A stretch of DNA of 13,713 nucleotides from Clostridiales bacterium (GCA_031255355.1 JAIRSR010000074.1:1-13713); one strand, 5' to 3'. Positions 7,555-13,713 are shown, counted from the stretch's first letter. Notes: generated by a model from the sequence alone, not told the origin. Numbers and translations are program-made.

Positions 7555-8019
7555 ATGCAAAAATCAATCATGAAAAAATCCATGGCGGTATTGGTAACGG
7601 CGGCTTTGCTGCTTTGCGCGGCGGCGGTAAACGCGGCGGAACTTCCCGTTTACGTTGACGGAACGCGGGTAGCGTTTGACGTTCAGCCGATTGTGACGGA
7701 CGGCTGTGTTATGGTGCCGTTGCGGTTCGTGTTTGAAGCACTCGGGATCGCCGTCAACTACGACGACGAAACGCGGACGGTGAGTGCGCTCCGTACGGAC
7801 GCTTCGGGCGGTGTGTCCATTATTCTGATTCAAATTGACAATCCAAAGGCGTTTGTGAACTCCGGGGAACTGCCTATGGAACGGCCGCCGGTGGAAATAG
7901 ACGGACGGACGCTGGTTCCCCTCGGCTTTATCGGGGACGCGCTCGGCTGTACGGTACAGTGGCCCGGGGACGCGCCGGAGGAGAACGCGGCGTGTATCGT
8001 TACGGCGGCTGACGAGTGA
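7555..8019 (+). CDS. Secreted copper-amine-oxidase-N-like (stalk) domain protein
   Basis: The 154-aa product has a signal peptide (KKSMAVLVTAALLLCAAA, about residues 7-24) with a likely signal peptidase I site after VNA (about residue 27). The rest is one copy of the copper amine oxidase N-terminal / stalk domain. Its two half-motifs are VYVDGTRVAFDVQP with VMVPLRFVFEALG, and VEIDGRTLVPLGFIGDALG. This domain is common in exported proteins of Clostridia and Negativicutes and usually accompanies other extracellular modules, but none is attached here. The Cys in the hydrophobic core (LLLC) does not fit a lipobox well. The start at 7555 has AGAGGGGG (7538-7545 region) upstream. It follows gyrA by 15 nt, with no terminator visible between. 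The precise role is unknown. Confidence 0.85.
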   Translation: MQKSIMKKSMAVLVTAALLLCAAAVNAAELPVYVDGTRVAFDVQPIVTDGCVMVPLRFVFEALGIAVNYDDETRTVSALRTDASGGVSIILIQIDNPKAFVNSGELPMERPPVEIDGRTLVPLGFIGDALGCTVQWPGDAPEENAACIVTAADE

Positions 8020-8059
8020 GTTGTCAAAAAATAATTCTGTTCAAAGGTGGCGAGGGCGT

Positions 8060-8683
8060 TTGGTAACGACCAACATAAAGGATTACAGTGACGGAGACGT
8101 CACCGCTTTGATTGACGGACTGCAAAACGGTGAGATTCCGTACACCTTGAATGAACTCAAAAAATTACTTTCCGAAGTGACAAACAGGAAGTTGGACGCG
8201 GAGTACGTCAACGCGCTTACCGAACTGATGCACGGGGAAATCACCGGGGACCGCCCCGCGCCCGTCCGTCACGGCGAAGCGTCCGCGCGGTCTGCCGTCA
8301 AAAGGCCGGTACAGCCGAAAGACGCGAAAAAACAGGGTGCGCAGGATGCCGCTTTAGACGACGGCGGCGCGGGAGTGCCGGAACATGTTCCGGCAGACCC
8401 CGTGCGGGAACGCGATTTCGGCTTTGACGGCGGCGAACCGTTCCCCGTGCTCAGTTTTTTGTCGGGGTTTTATAAGGGACTGGCTTGGGCGGGGTTTGTG
8501 CTTTTGATTCTGGCGGGCGCGGTTGCGGGGTACATTTATTTTCAGAACAACCTGCTGTACATGATTAGTGCCGTTTTGGGCGGGATCATCCTTGGTACGG
8601 TGCTGTTTGTTTCGCTGTACGCCCGCGCGGAAACAATCGCGCTGCGGCTTAGGATCGAGCGGTATTTGCGCCGGCGAATGTAA
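8060..8683 (+). CDS. Two-helix membrane protein of unknown function
   Basis: I do not recognise this roughly 207-aa protein. The N-terminal part (about residues 1-55, TNIKDYSDGDVTALIDG onwards) looks like a small helical domain; it is followed by a low-complexity, Ala/Pro/Asp/Lys-rich linker and then two hydrophobic segments, LAWAGFVLLILAGAVAGYI and LYMISAVLGGIILGTVLFVS, ending in a basic RLRIERYLRRRM tail. The topology is probably cytosolic N-terminal domain, two membrane spans, cytosolic tail. There is no ATG early in the frame. I chose TTG 8060 because AAAGGTGG (8043-8050) lies 9 nt upstream; TTG 8021 is an alternative adding 13 residues without a clear Shine-Dalgarno sequence. It is the last gene of the plus-strand run, before the terminator. 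Confidence 0.7.
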   Translation: MVTTNIKDYSDGDVTALIDGLQNGEIPYTLNELKKLLSEVTNRKLDAEYVNALTELMHGEITGDRPAPVRHGEASARSAVKRPVQPKDAKKQGAQDAALDDGGAGVPEHVPADPVRERDFGFDGGEPFPVLSFLSGFYKGLAWAGFVLLILAGAVAGYIYFQNNLLYMISAVLGGIILGTVLFVSLYARAETIALRLRIERYLRRRM

Positions 8684-8713
8684 TCGTCAAATCATCAAAA
8701 AATCCGCAAAAAA

Positions 8714-8740
8714 GGGAACGGCGCGTACCGTTCTCCTTTT
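8714..8740. terminator. Bidirectional intrinsic terminator between convergent operons
   Basis: GAACGG (8716-8721) pairs with CCGTTC (8728-8733) around a 6-nt loop, with GG/CC pairs extending it across a one-base bulge. On the plus strand TTTT and later a T5 run follow (8737-8750). On the minus strand the stem is followed by TTTTTT (8713-8708), a cleaner terminator for the clpC operon. It lies between the stop codons of the plus-strand membrane-protein gene (8683) and of clpC (8751), as expected for shared termination. Confidence 0.8.
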
Positions 8741-8750
8741 CACGTCCTTT

Positions 8751-11195
8751 TTATTCCGATATTCCTTTTTCCTCTATCATGATTTTGCCGTCCGCCGCGC
8801 CGATAGTCACGCGGTCGCCCGCCTTGATTTTGCCCTCCAACATTTGCTCCGCTAAAAAGTCCTCCACTTTGCTCTGGATCGCGCGGCGCAAGGGACGTGC
8901 GCCATAGGTCGGGTCAAAGCCCTCTTTTGCCAGCAATTCTGCGGCTTCGTCCGTAAAGGTTACGCCGATTCCGACGGCGTTTAGCCTGCCGCTGAGCGTG
9001 CCGAGCATTTTCACCGCGATTTTTTTGATTTCCTCCGCGCTGAGCGATTGGAACACAATAATATCGTCCACGCGGTTCAAAAATTCCGGCTTAAACACGC
9101 GCTTTAACTCGCTCATGACGTTGGATTTAATATCCTCATACGTTTTGCCGCCGCCGTTGTCCGCGAAGCCAAGGCGTTTTTTCTCGAACAAGTCCCTCGC
9201 GCCGACATTAGAGGTCATAATAATGACGGTGTTGCGGAAGTCCGCGCGTCTGCCTTGCGCGTCCGTCAAAATGCCGTCCTCTAAAATTTGCAGCAAAAGA
9301 TTGAATACGTCAGGGTGCGCCTTTTCGATTTCGTCAAACAATACCACGGAATACGGCTTCCCGCGCACCTTTTCGGTGAGTTGCCCGCCCTCGTCGTAGC
9401 CGACGTAGCCCGGCGGCGAACCGACCAAGCGGGAGACCGTGTGTTTTTCCATATACTCGCTCATGTCAAAGCGAATCATAGCGTCCTCGTCGCCGAAAAT
9501 CGCCTCCGCGAGTGCCTTGGACAACTCCGTCTTGCCCACCCCCGTCGGGCCGAGGAAGATAAATGAGCCGGTCGGACGCTTGGGGTCTTTCAAACCCACT
9601 CTGCCGCGCCGAATCGCTTTCGCGACCGCCGTTACAGCCTCGTCCTGCCCGATGACGCGCTTGTGCAGTACTTCCTCCATTTTCAACAGGCGTTCGCTCT
9701 CCTCCTGCGCGAGGGTCTGCACCGGAATCCCCGTCCAAATTGCCACGATATGCGCGATTTCCTCACTGCCGATTTCGGGCGCGGCCTTTTGTTGCGCGGC
9801 AGTCCATTTTTCTCTGGATTTTTCTAATTTTTCACGCAACGCCTTTTCCTCGTCCCGCAAGCCGGCTGCCTTTTCAAAGTCCTGTCCGCGAATTGCCGAC
9901 TCTTTGTCATTGCGGATTTTCCCGATTTTTTCCTCCATTTTTTTCATGTCGGGCGGCACGATAAAGTTTTTCAGCCGCGCCTTGGACGAGGCCTCGTCAA
10001 TGAGGTCGATTGCCTTGTCCGGCAAAAATCTGTCCGGGATATAACGTGCGCTCAACGTCACTGCCGCGTCCACCGCTTCATCCGTGATTTTCACCTTGTG
10101 GTGCGCCTCGTACTTGTCGCGCAGGCCCTTTAGAATCGCTACCGCTTCCGCTTCCGTCGGCTCGTCCACCGATATGGGTTGGAACCGGCGTTCCAAAGCC
10201 GCGTCCTTTTCAATATACTTGCGGTACTCGTCCAGCGTCGTCGCGCCGACCACCTGTATTTCCCCCCGCGCCAGCGACGGCTTCAAGATGTTTGCCGCGT
10301 CGATTGCGCCCTCCGCCGCGCCCGCGCCGATGAGGGTGTGCAACTCGTCGATAAACAAAATAATGTTGCCCGATTTGCGCACCTCGTCGAGGGCTTTTTT
10401 AAGGCGTTCCTCAAACTCGCCGCGATACTTCGTCCCCGCCACCATAGAGGAAAGGTCAAGGGACAGCACACGCTTATCCTTTAGGAGTTCCGGGAGGTTG
10501 CCGTCCGCGATTTTTTGCGCAAGCCCCTCCGCGATCGCCGTTTTGCCCACGCCCGGCTCACCGATAAGGCACGGATTGTTCTTGGTGCGCCGTGACAGGA
10601 TTTGTACGACGCGGTCAATTTCCTTGCTTCTGCCGATGACGGGGTCTACGCGGGATTCCTTTGCCAAGCGGGTTAAATCCCGGCTGAATTGGTCTATCGT
10701 GGGCGTGACGGAGTTTTTCGCCGCCGCGCCGCCCTTTGCCCCCGCGCCGCCGTCCGCGCTGAAAAATTTCATAATCCCCTCGTACATTTTAGGCGGCTCC
10801 ACGCCGAGTTCCGTCAAAATCCGCAAGGCGACGCTGTCCCCCTCCCGCAGGATTGCCAGGAGCAAATGCTCCGTGCCGATATAGTTATGCCCCATGCGCT
10901 GCGCTTCCGACCAGCCGAGTTCCAGAATCCGCTTGGTGCGCGGCGTCATGCCGCTTGCCCGCGTTTTCGTTTGGGTGTAGTCCGCGCCAACGAGTTCCTC
11001 TATTTTGCCGACGATTTTCTCCTCTGTGATGTTGACCGAGGCAAGCGTTTTCGCCGCTACGCCGCTGCCCTCCCGCGCCAGACCTAACAGCAGATGCTCA
11101 CTGCCGATATAGTTATGCCCCATACGCGCCGCGGCTTCGTTGGATAACTGCAACGCCCGTTCCGCTCTTTCCGTAAATTTGTTGTCATAAGCCAT
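8751..11195 (-). CDS. clpC: AAA+ unfoldase ClpC (ClpP partner)
   Basis: ClpC is a double-ring AAA+ unfoldase that feeds proteins, especially McsB-phosphorylated ones, into ClpP. In order, the 814-aa product has two Clp-N repeats (each with RMGHNYIGxEHLLL), D1 Walker A GEPGVGKT (212-219) and Walker B LFIDE with Glu284, a pore loop GTKYRGEFE (254-262), and a coiled-coil middle region with a UVR-like segment (DFEKAAGLRDEEKALREKL). D2 has Walker A GPTGVGKT (549-556), Walker B VLFDE with Glu622, pore loop GYVGYDEGG (596-604) and the ClpP-docking LGF (675-677). The N domains and middle region distinguish it from ClpB and ClpX. AAAGGAG stands 8 nt before the start codon. It lies 36 nt after mcsB and ends at the bidirectional terminator. 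Confidence 0.97.
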   Translation of the reverse strand: MAYDNKFTERAERALQLSNEAAARMGHNYIGSEHLLLGLAREGSGVAAKTLASVNITEEKIVGKIEELVGADYTQTKTRASGMTPRTKRILELGWSEAQRMGHNYIGTEHLLLAILREGDSVALRILTELGVEPPKMYEGIMKFFSADGGAGAKGGAAAKNSVTPTIDQFSRDLTRLAKESRVDPVIGRSKEIDRVVQILSRRTKNNPCLIGEPGVGKTAIAEGLAQKIADGNLPELLKDKRVLSLDLSSMVAGTKYRGEFEERLKKALDEVRKSGNIILFIDELHTLIGAGAAEGAIDAANILKPSLARGEIQVVGATTLDEYRKYIEKDAALERRFQPISVDEPTEAEAVAILKGLRDKYEAHHKVKITDEAVDAAVTLSARYIPDRFLPDKAIDLIDEASSKARLKNFIVPPDMKKMEEKIGKIRNDKESAIRGQDFEKAAGLRDEEKALREKLEKSREKWTAAQQKAAPEIGSEEIAHIVAIWTGIPVQTLAQEESERLLKMEEVLHKRVIGQDEAVTAVAKAIRRGRVGLKDPKRPTGSFIFLGPTGVGKTELSKALAEAIFGDEDAMIRFDMSEYMEKHTVSRLVGSPPGYVGYDEGGQLTEKVRGKPYSVVLFDEIEKAHPDVFNLLLQILEDGILTDAQGRRADFRNTVIIMTSNVGARDLFEKKRLGFADNGGGKTYEDIKSNVMSELKRVFKPEFLNRVDDIIVFQSLSAEEIKKIAVKMLGTLSGRLNAVGIGVTFTDEAAELLAKEGFDPTYGARPLRRAIQSKVEDFLAEQMLEGKIKAGDRVTIGAADGKIMIEEKGISE

Positions 11196-11231
11196 GCTTA
11201 CCGCTCCTTTCCGTTACGTAAAAATATCAAA

Positions 11232-12251
11232 TTATCGCGAATCCCCGCTTGCCGCTATTTTTTTGCGTATGATTTCGGCGCGGAGTTTATCGCGGTGTTC
11301 CGCTGTAACGTCGCCGTGTGCCTCCGCGACGTGCGCGGGCCCCGTGGTGATCGTCAACTCGTTGACCGCCTCCAGGGGCAGCCCCTGTAATATGCCGGTG
11401 GCGACGCCCAGTCGCGCGTCGGACAGCAGTTTGTACGCTTCGTCCGAGGTCATGAGGTACGCGCTTTGCAGGATTCCGTAGGCGCGGCGCACCAAATCGG
11501 TCAACTTGTCGCCGCGTTCCCGCTTGATGCCCTCGCGGGTGCGGCGTTCCTTGTCTATCACCATTTTGACTAACTCGCTCAGCCGCTTCAGCGATTCCTC
11601 CTCGCTCATGCCGAGGGTGATTTGGTTGGAAATTTGATACATACAGCCCTTTGCCTTTGTGCCCTCGCCGTACAGACCCCTTACCGTCAGTCCCACTTTG
11701 CCGACCGCGCTGAGCAGTGTGTCGATGTAACCGTTCGCCGTCAGCGCGGGCAGGTGGAGCATACACGAAGCCCTCATGCCCGTACCCGTGTTGGTCGGGC
11801 AGCAGGTGGCGTAGCCGTATTGTGCGCTGAAGCCGTAATCGAGGGATTCCTCCAGCGCGTCGTCCGCTTTGTTCGCCAACTCCAACGCTTTTTCAAGGTC
11901 GAAACCCGCCGTCATACATTGGATCCTGATGTGATCCTCCTCGCCGAGCAGTATGCTGATTTGCTCGTCCTCCGACAGCAGCACCGCCCGCTTGCGGACG
12001 GCGGTCAGCATTTGCGGACTGATGATGTGCCGCTCCATGAGGATTTGGCGGTTAATCGGCGGCATCGCGTCTACCGAAAGATACTGCAAGCCCAGCGGCC
12101 GCGCCGCCTCGCGGCATTTTTGCAGTACCTCGCTCAACGCGCCGTCGCTTAGGTTGTGCGTGAATGGATAGCCTTTCAAATTTCGCGCCAGACGTACGCG
12201 GGAACTGATGACCACGTCGCCCTCTTTGCCCGAATCAATATACCACTTCAT
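11232..12251 (-). CDS. mcsB: Protein arginine kinase McsB
   Basis: McsB phosphorylates arginines on proteins, marking them for ClpC-ClpP and inactivating the CtsR repressor. The 339-aa product keeps the guanidino kinase fold motifs SSRVRLARN (16-24), EEDHIRIQ (104-111), CPTNTGTG (151-158), RGLYGEG and ISNQITLG. The allosteric phosphoarginine-binding RDxxRA motif is present as RDKLRA (320-325). Two small deviations: Gly103 replaces the Asn that usually precedes EEDH in B. subtilis-type McsB, and the N-terminus is shorter than in B. subtilis. The start overlaps the mcsA stop by 4 nt (ATGA), with a GGAG-rich stretch just upstream. Confidence 0.96.
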   Translation of the reverse strand: MKWYIDSGKEGDVVISSRVRLARNLKGYPFTHNLSDGALSEVLQKCREAARPLGLQYLSVDAMPPINRQILMERHIISPQMLTAVRKRAVLLSEDEQISILLGEEDHIRIQCMTAGFDLEKALELANKADDALEESLDYGFSAQYGYATCCPTNTGTGMRASCMLHLPALTANGYIDTLLSAVGKVGLTVRGLYGEGTKAKGCMYQISNQITLGMSEEESLKRLSELVKMVIDKERRTREGIKRERGDKLTDLVRRAYGILQSAYLMTSDEAYKLLSDARLGVATGILQGLPLEAVNELTITTGPAHVAEAHGDVTAEHRDKLRAEIIRKKIAASGDSR

Positions 12252-12727
12252 TTGCCGCTCCCCCCCTCCAACGCGCGGATTTCGTCGCGGATTACCGCCG
12301 CGTTTTCAAAATCCTCCTTGGCGATTGCCGCTTCCAGAGACTTTTTCAGATGCGTCAGTTTGTCCCCGCCGCCGCCCGCCCGCTTGGGCGTTTTACCCGC
12401 GTGGCGCGTGCCGCCGTGAATCCGCTTGAGCGGAGCCTCCAACTGCTTGCCGAACGCGTCGTAGCAGTCGGAACAGCCGAGTTTCCCCGTTTGCGAAAAG
12501 CCGCGCAGCGTCGTGCCGCACCGTCCGCATTTGGTGTGTGCCGCCGCCGCGCTTCCCCCGAACAAACTGTTGATAATATCGCTGACCGCAATGTCAAAGT
12601 TGTCCGCCGCCGGAAGTTCCTGCTGCGGTGCGCACTTTTCGCATAGGTGCATTTCCGCCTTTACACCGTTTACCACCTTTACAAAATGTACCGTCGCCTG
12701 TTTTTCGTTGCATTTTTGACATAACAT
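12248..12727 (-). CDS. mcsA: McsA, zinc-finger activator of McsB
   Basis: McsA binds and activates the arginine kinase McsB. The 159-aa product has four CxxC pairs (Cys3/6, 29/32, 67/70 and 85/88), consistent with two treble-clef-like zinc sites, then a Gly-rich linker and a C-terminal UVR motif (LKKSLEAAIAKEDFENAAV, about residues 126-144) of the type that contacts ClpC partners. The start at 12727 is chosen because MLCQKC matches the family N-terminus and AAAGGAG lies 8 nt upstream; a GTG at 12745 would overlap that Shine-Dalgarno sequence. The 3' end overlaps mcsB by 4 nt. A 211-nt repeat-bearing gap separates it from ctsR, although the four genes look like one operon. Confidence 0.95.
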   Translation of the reverse strand: MLCQKCNEKQATVHFVKVVNGVKAEMHLCEKCAPQQELPAADNFDIAVSDIINSLFGGSAAAAHTKCGRCGTTLRGFSQTGKLGCSDCYDAFGKQLEAPLKRIHGGTRHAGKTPKRAGGGGDKLTHLKKSLEAAIAKEDFENAAVIRDEIRALEGGSGK

Positions 12728-12765
12728 GAGAACCACTCCTTTCACATAAACCTGCCCGGAATCTT

Positions 12766-12788
12766 GTCTTAATTTGGAATCAGTATCA
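12766..12788. repeat. Direct repeat copy A (left edge of the ctsR-mcsA repeat segment)
   Basis: A 23-bp sequence beginning GTCTTAATTTGGAAT and continuing CAGTATCA is repeated at 12936-12958 with only two C/T differences, 170 bp away. On the minus strand it reads ...ATACTGATTCCAAATTAAGAC. It also contains TTGGAAT, which forms an inverted pair with ATTCCAA (12794-12800) in the first tandem unit, so it could fold into a hairpin. Confidence 0.9.
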
Positions 12789-12870
12789 TACCAATTCCAA
12801 TTAAAATCGTTTCCTGTACGAATTCCAATTAAAATCGTTTCTTATACGAATTTCAATTAAAATCGTTTCA
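12787..12870. repeat. Three tandem 28-bp units between ctsR and mcsA
   Basis: Units 12787-12814, 12815-12842 and 12843-12870 share the core AATTYCAATTAAAATCGTTT with a few substitutions (for example CCAATT versus CGAATT, and TTCCAA versus TTTCAA). They are head to tail with no spacers, so this is a tandem array and not a CRISPR. It lies in the leader of the mcsA-mcsB-clpC mRNA on the minus strand. AT-rich composition contrasts with the GC-rich genes around it. Confidence 0.92.
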
Positions 12871-12888
12871 GCCATCGCGCTCAACCCG

Positions 12889-12918
12889 CCCGAAAAATGC
12901 TCTTTTCGCATTTTCGGG
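12889..12918. repeat. Long inverted repeat (hairpin) between ctsR and mcsA
   Basis: CCCGAAAAATGC (12889-12900) pairs with GCATTTTCGGG (12908-12918) with a one-A bulge and a 7-nt loop. Outside it, CGCGCTC occurs as a direct repeat (12876-12882 and 12920-12926). No T-run follows on either strand, so I do not call it a terminator. It could stall or stabilise the operon mRNA, or be the palindromic part of a small mobile repeat. Confidence 0.85.
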
Positions 12919-12935
12919 ACGCGCTCGGCTTCAAC

Positions 12936-12958
12936 GTCTTAATTTGGAATTAGTATTA
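12936..12958. repeat. Direct repeat copy B (overlaps the ctsR 3' end)
   Basis: This is the second copy of the 23-bp repeat (see copy A, 12766-12788). On the minus strand it encodes the last CtsR residues LIPN and the TAA stop codon (12941-12939). Copy A, read the same way, also gives ILIPN followed by TAA. Confidence 0.9.
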
Positions 12959-13400
12959 ACAACATATTTTTAAGCATTTTCGCCCGCAACAGATCCCGCC
13001 GGGGCTGACCGACCGGAAGCGAGCCGTCGCTCACCGCCGCGAGAATCAAATTGCACTCCCGCGCCGTCATCAACCCGCTATCCAGCAAATTCGCGGCAAA
13101 TACCGCCGCCTCACCCGCGCTAATCGCGTTCCCCACACCATTTACAATGTGCATAAGATACTCCGCCTTGCCCAACTGTACCCGCGTGATTCGGATATAG
13201 CCGCCGCCGCCGCGCCTGCTCTCAACAAGATAACCCTGCTCGTTTGTGAAGCGCGTCGATATGACATAGTTGATTTGCGACGGAACACAGCCCAACTGAT
13301 TCGCGAGTTCGTTGCGCTGCAAATCAATCGTGCCGCCGTCGGCCTGCGTCAGCATTTGCTTGATGAATTGCTCTATCGTTTCGCTGATCCTCACAACCAA
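12939..13400 (-). CDS. ctsR: Heat-shock repressor CtsR
   Basis: CtsR is a dimeric repressor of clp genes that loses DNA binding on heat or after McsB acts. The 153-aa product has the winged-helix part with CVPSQINYVISTRF and the wing ESRRGGGGYIRI. Its four-glycine loop (64-67) is the thermosensing segment known in B. subtilis, with Arg63 at the place of its phosphorylated Arg62. The C-terminal RRDLLRAKMLKNML dimer region is present. The start is a TTG at 13400, 6 nt after AAAGGTGG (13414-13407); a GTG at 13394 is an alternative. The last residues (LIPN) and stop lie in a repeat copy that recurs 170 bp downstream, so the native 3' end may have been altered. Confidence 0.95.
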   Translation of the reverse strand: MVVRISETIEQFIKQMLTQADGGTIDLQRNELANQLGCVPSQINYVISTRFTNEQGYLVESRRGGGGYIRITRVQLGKAEYLMHIVNGVGNAISAGEAAVFAANLLDSGLMTARECNLILAAVSDGSLPVGQPRRDLLRAKMLKNMLLILIPN

Positions 13401-13422
13401 ACCTCGCCACCTTTCGACAATT

Positions 13423-13445
13423 TTTGACTTTGACTTTCTTTGACC
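13423..13445 (-). promoter_or_regulatory. CtsR operator (three heptads) at ctsR
   Basis: On the minus strand the sequence is GGTCAAA (13445-13439), GAA, AGTCAAA (13435-13429), a near-perfect match to the CtsR box RGTCAAA-N3-RGTCAAA. A third AGTCAAA (13429-13423) overlaps the second heptad by one base. The site lies just downstream of the promoter of ctsR itself, so autoregulation of the operon is strongly suggested. Confidence 0.93.
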
Positions 13446-13454
13446 TTTAACGGT

Positions 13455-13483
13455 ATTATATCACACCATTTTGAAAAAAGCAA
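13455..13483 (-). promoter_or_regulatory. Sigma-A-type promoter of ctsR-mcsA-mcsB-clpC
   Basis: On the minus strand TTGCTT (-35, 13483-13478) is followed after exactly 17 nt by TATAAT (-10, 13460-13455). Transcription would start near 13448, immediately before or within the CtsR operator and about 50 nt before the ctsR start codon. The perfect -10 and ideal spacer support the call; the -35 is only half consensus. Confidence 0.85.
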
Positions 13484-13522
13484 GCGTTTTTTGAAAAAAA
13501 TTATTCGTTTGGTTAAATTCGG

Positions 13523-13713
13523 CTACCAAATACCGTTCTTGTTCAGATACTTAAATTCAATAATAGCAATTATGTTCTTGGTGTTATTTCTCAAATATCC
13601 GTGTATTTTCCTGTTGATTTCAACAATTGCGATATCTGCTCTAAGAGTACCAACATTAAATTCAGTATAAATTCTAAGGTTATGATCTTCTAAAAAGCCC
13701 GCCCTAATTTTTC
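13523..13713 (-). CDS. Partial gene with PD-(D/E)XK nuclease-like signature (3' end)
   Basis: Read on the minus strand from the window edge, an open frame of 62 residues ends at TAG (13525-13523); its start is outside the window. It contains LRADIAIVE and, about 25 residues on, NIIAIIEFKYLNKNG. A buried Asp followed by a strand with Glu-x-Lys is the signature of the PD-(D/E)XK nuclease fold found in restriction, repair and mobile-element enzymes. Family members normally continue well past the ExK strand, but this one stops about 8 residues later, so truncation or a frameshift is possible. The codons are AT-rich, unlike the GC-rich genes beside it, which suggests acquisition by transfer. The stop is about 40 nt before the ctsR -35. 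The family is inferred from a short segment. Confidence 0.55.
   Translation of the reverse strand, partial: KIRAGFLEDHNLRIYTEFNVGTLRADIAIVEINRKIHGYLRNNTKNIIAIIEFKYLNKNGIW

Noticed and set aside
7555..7640. Lipoprotein signal in the stalk-domain protein
   Set aside because: The only Cys follows LLL, which does not fit the lipobox, while VNA gives a good signal peptidase I site.
12787..12870. CRISPR array
   Set aside because: The 28-bp units are directly contiguous with no unique spacers, and no cas gene is present.
12889..12918. Intrinsic terminator after ctsR
   Set aside because: The stem is strong, but no T-run follows on the minus strand, and the downstream operon genes have no clear promoter of their own.
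13461..13525. Frameshifted continuation of the edge gene past its TAG
   Set aside because: Another minus-strand frame is open for about 22 codons, but its sequence covers the ctsR promoter and shows no family features, so I do not join it.
13440..13670. Plus-strand frame of 76 codons over the ctsR promoter
   Set aside because: It begins inside the CtsR operator, has no Shine-Dalgarno sequence, and lies opposite the more protein-like minus-strand frame 13523-13713.

Overview
The window looks like the replication-origin end of a chromosome from a Bacillota (Firmicutes) bacterium with fairly GC-rich genes. The evidence is the gene set: dnaN, an S4-domain yaaA, recF, remB (DUF370), gyrB and gyrA in the classic origin order, followed by the ctsR-mcsA-mcsB-clpC protein quality-control operon, which is a Bacillota hallmark. 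A secreted copper-amine-oxidase-N-type (stalk) domain protein suggests the Clostridia/Negativicutes side of the phylum, but I cannot place the genus.

Layout. Bases 1-378 carry no gene and look like the dnaA-dnaN type origin: a cluster of DnaA-box-like 9-mers (9-176), a six-unit DnaA-trio-like tract (190-207), an AT-rich stretch with a 13-bp spaced repeat (208-275) and a hairpin (287-317). From 379 to 8683 eight genes run on the plus strand, mostly with tiny gaps or overlaps: dnaN, yaaA, recF, remB, gyrB, gyrA, a secreted stalk-domain protein and an unrecognised two-helix membrane protein. A bidirectional terminator (8714-8740) separates them from the minus-strand operon ctsR-mcsA-mcsB-clpC (13400 down to 8751). 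That operon has a readable sigma-A-type promoter (13455-13483) and a CtsR operator of three heptads (13423-13445).

How the genes work together. The plus-strand block supplies the replication clamp, recombinational gap repair, a biofilm/matrix regulator homologue and both DNA gyrase subunits. In the minus-strand block, CtsR represses its own operon, McsB with its activator McsA phosphorylates arginines to inactivate CtsR and mark proteins, and ClpC unfolds marked proteins for ClpP.

Less ordinary parts: (1) a repeat-rich 12766-12958 segment between ctsR and mcsA, with three 28-bp tandem units, a long hairpin and a 23-bp direct repeat at its edges, one copy of which encodes the CtsR C-terminus; (2) an AT-rich partial minus-strand reading frame at the right edge (13523-13713) with a PD-(D/E)XK nuclease-like signature; (3) the DnaA-trio-like tract with unusual DnaA boxes; (4) alanine at the GyrA quinolone-contact position. 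I see no complete undescribed system; the closest leads are the repeat segment and the edge gene.
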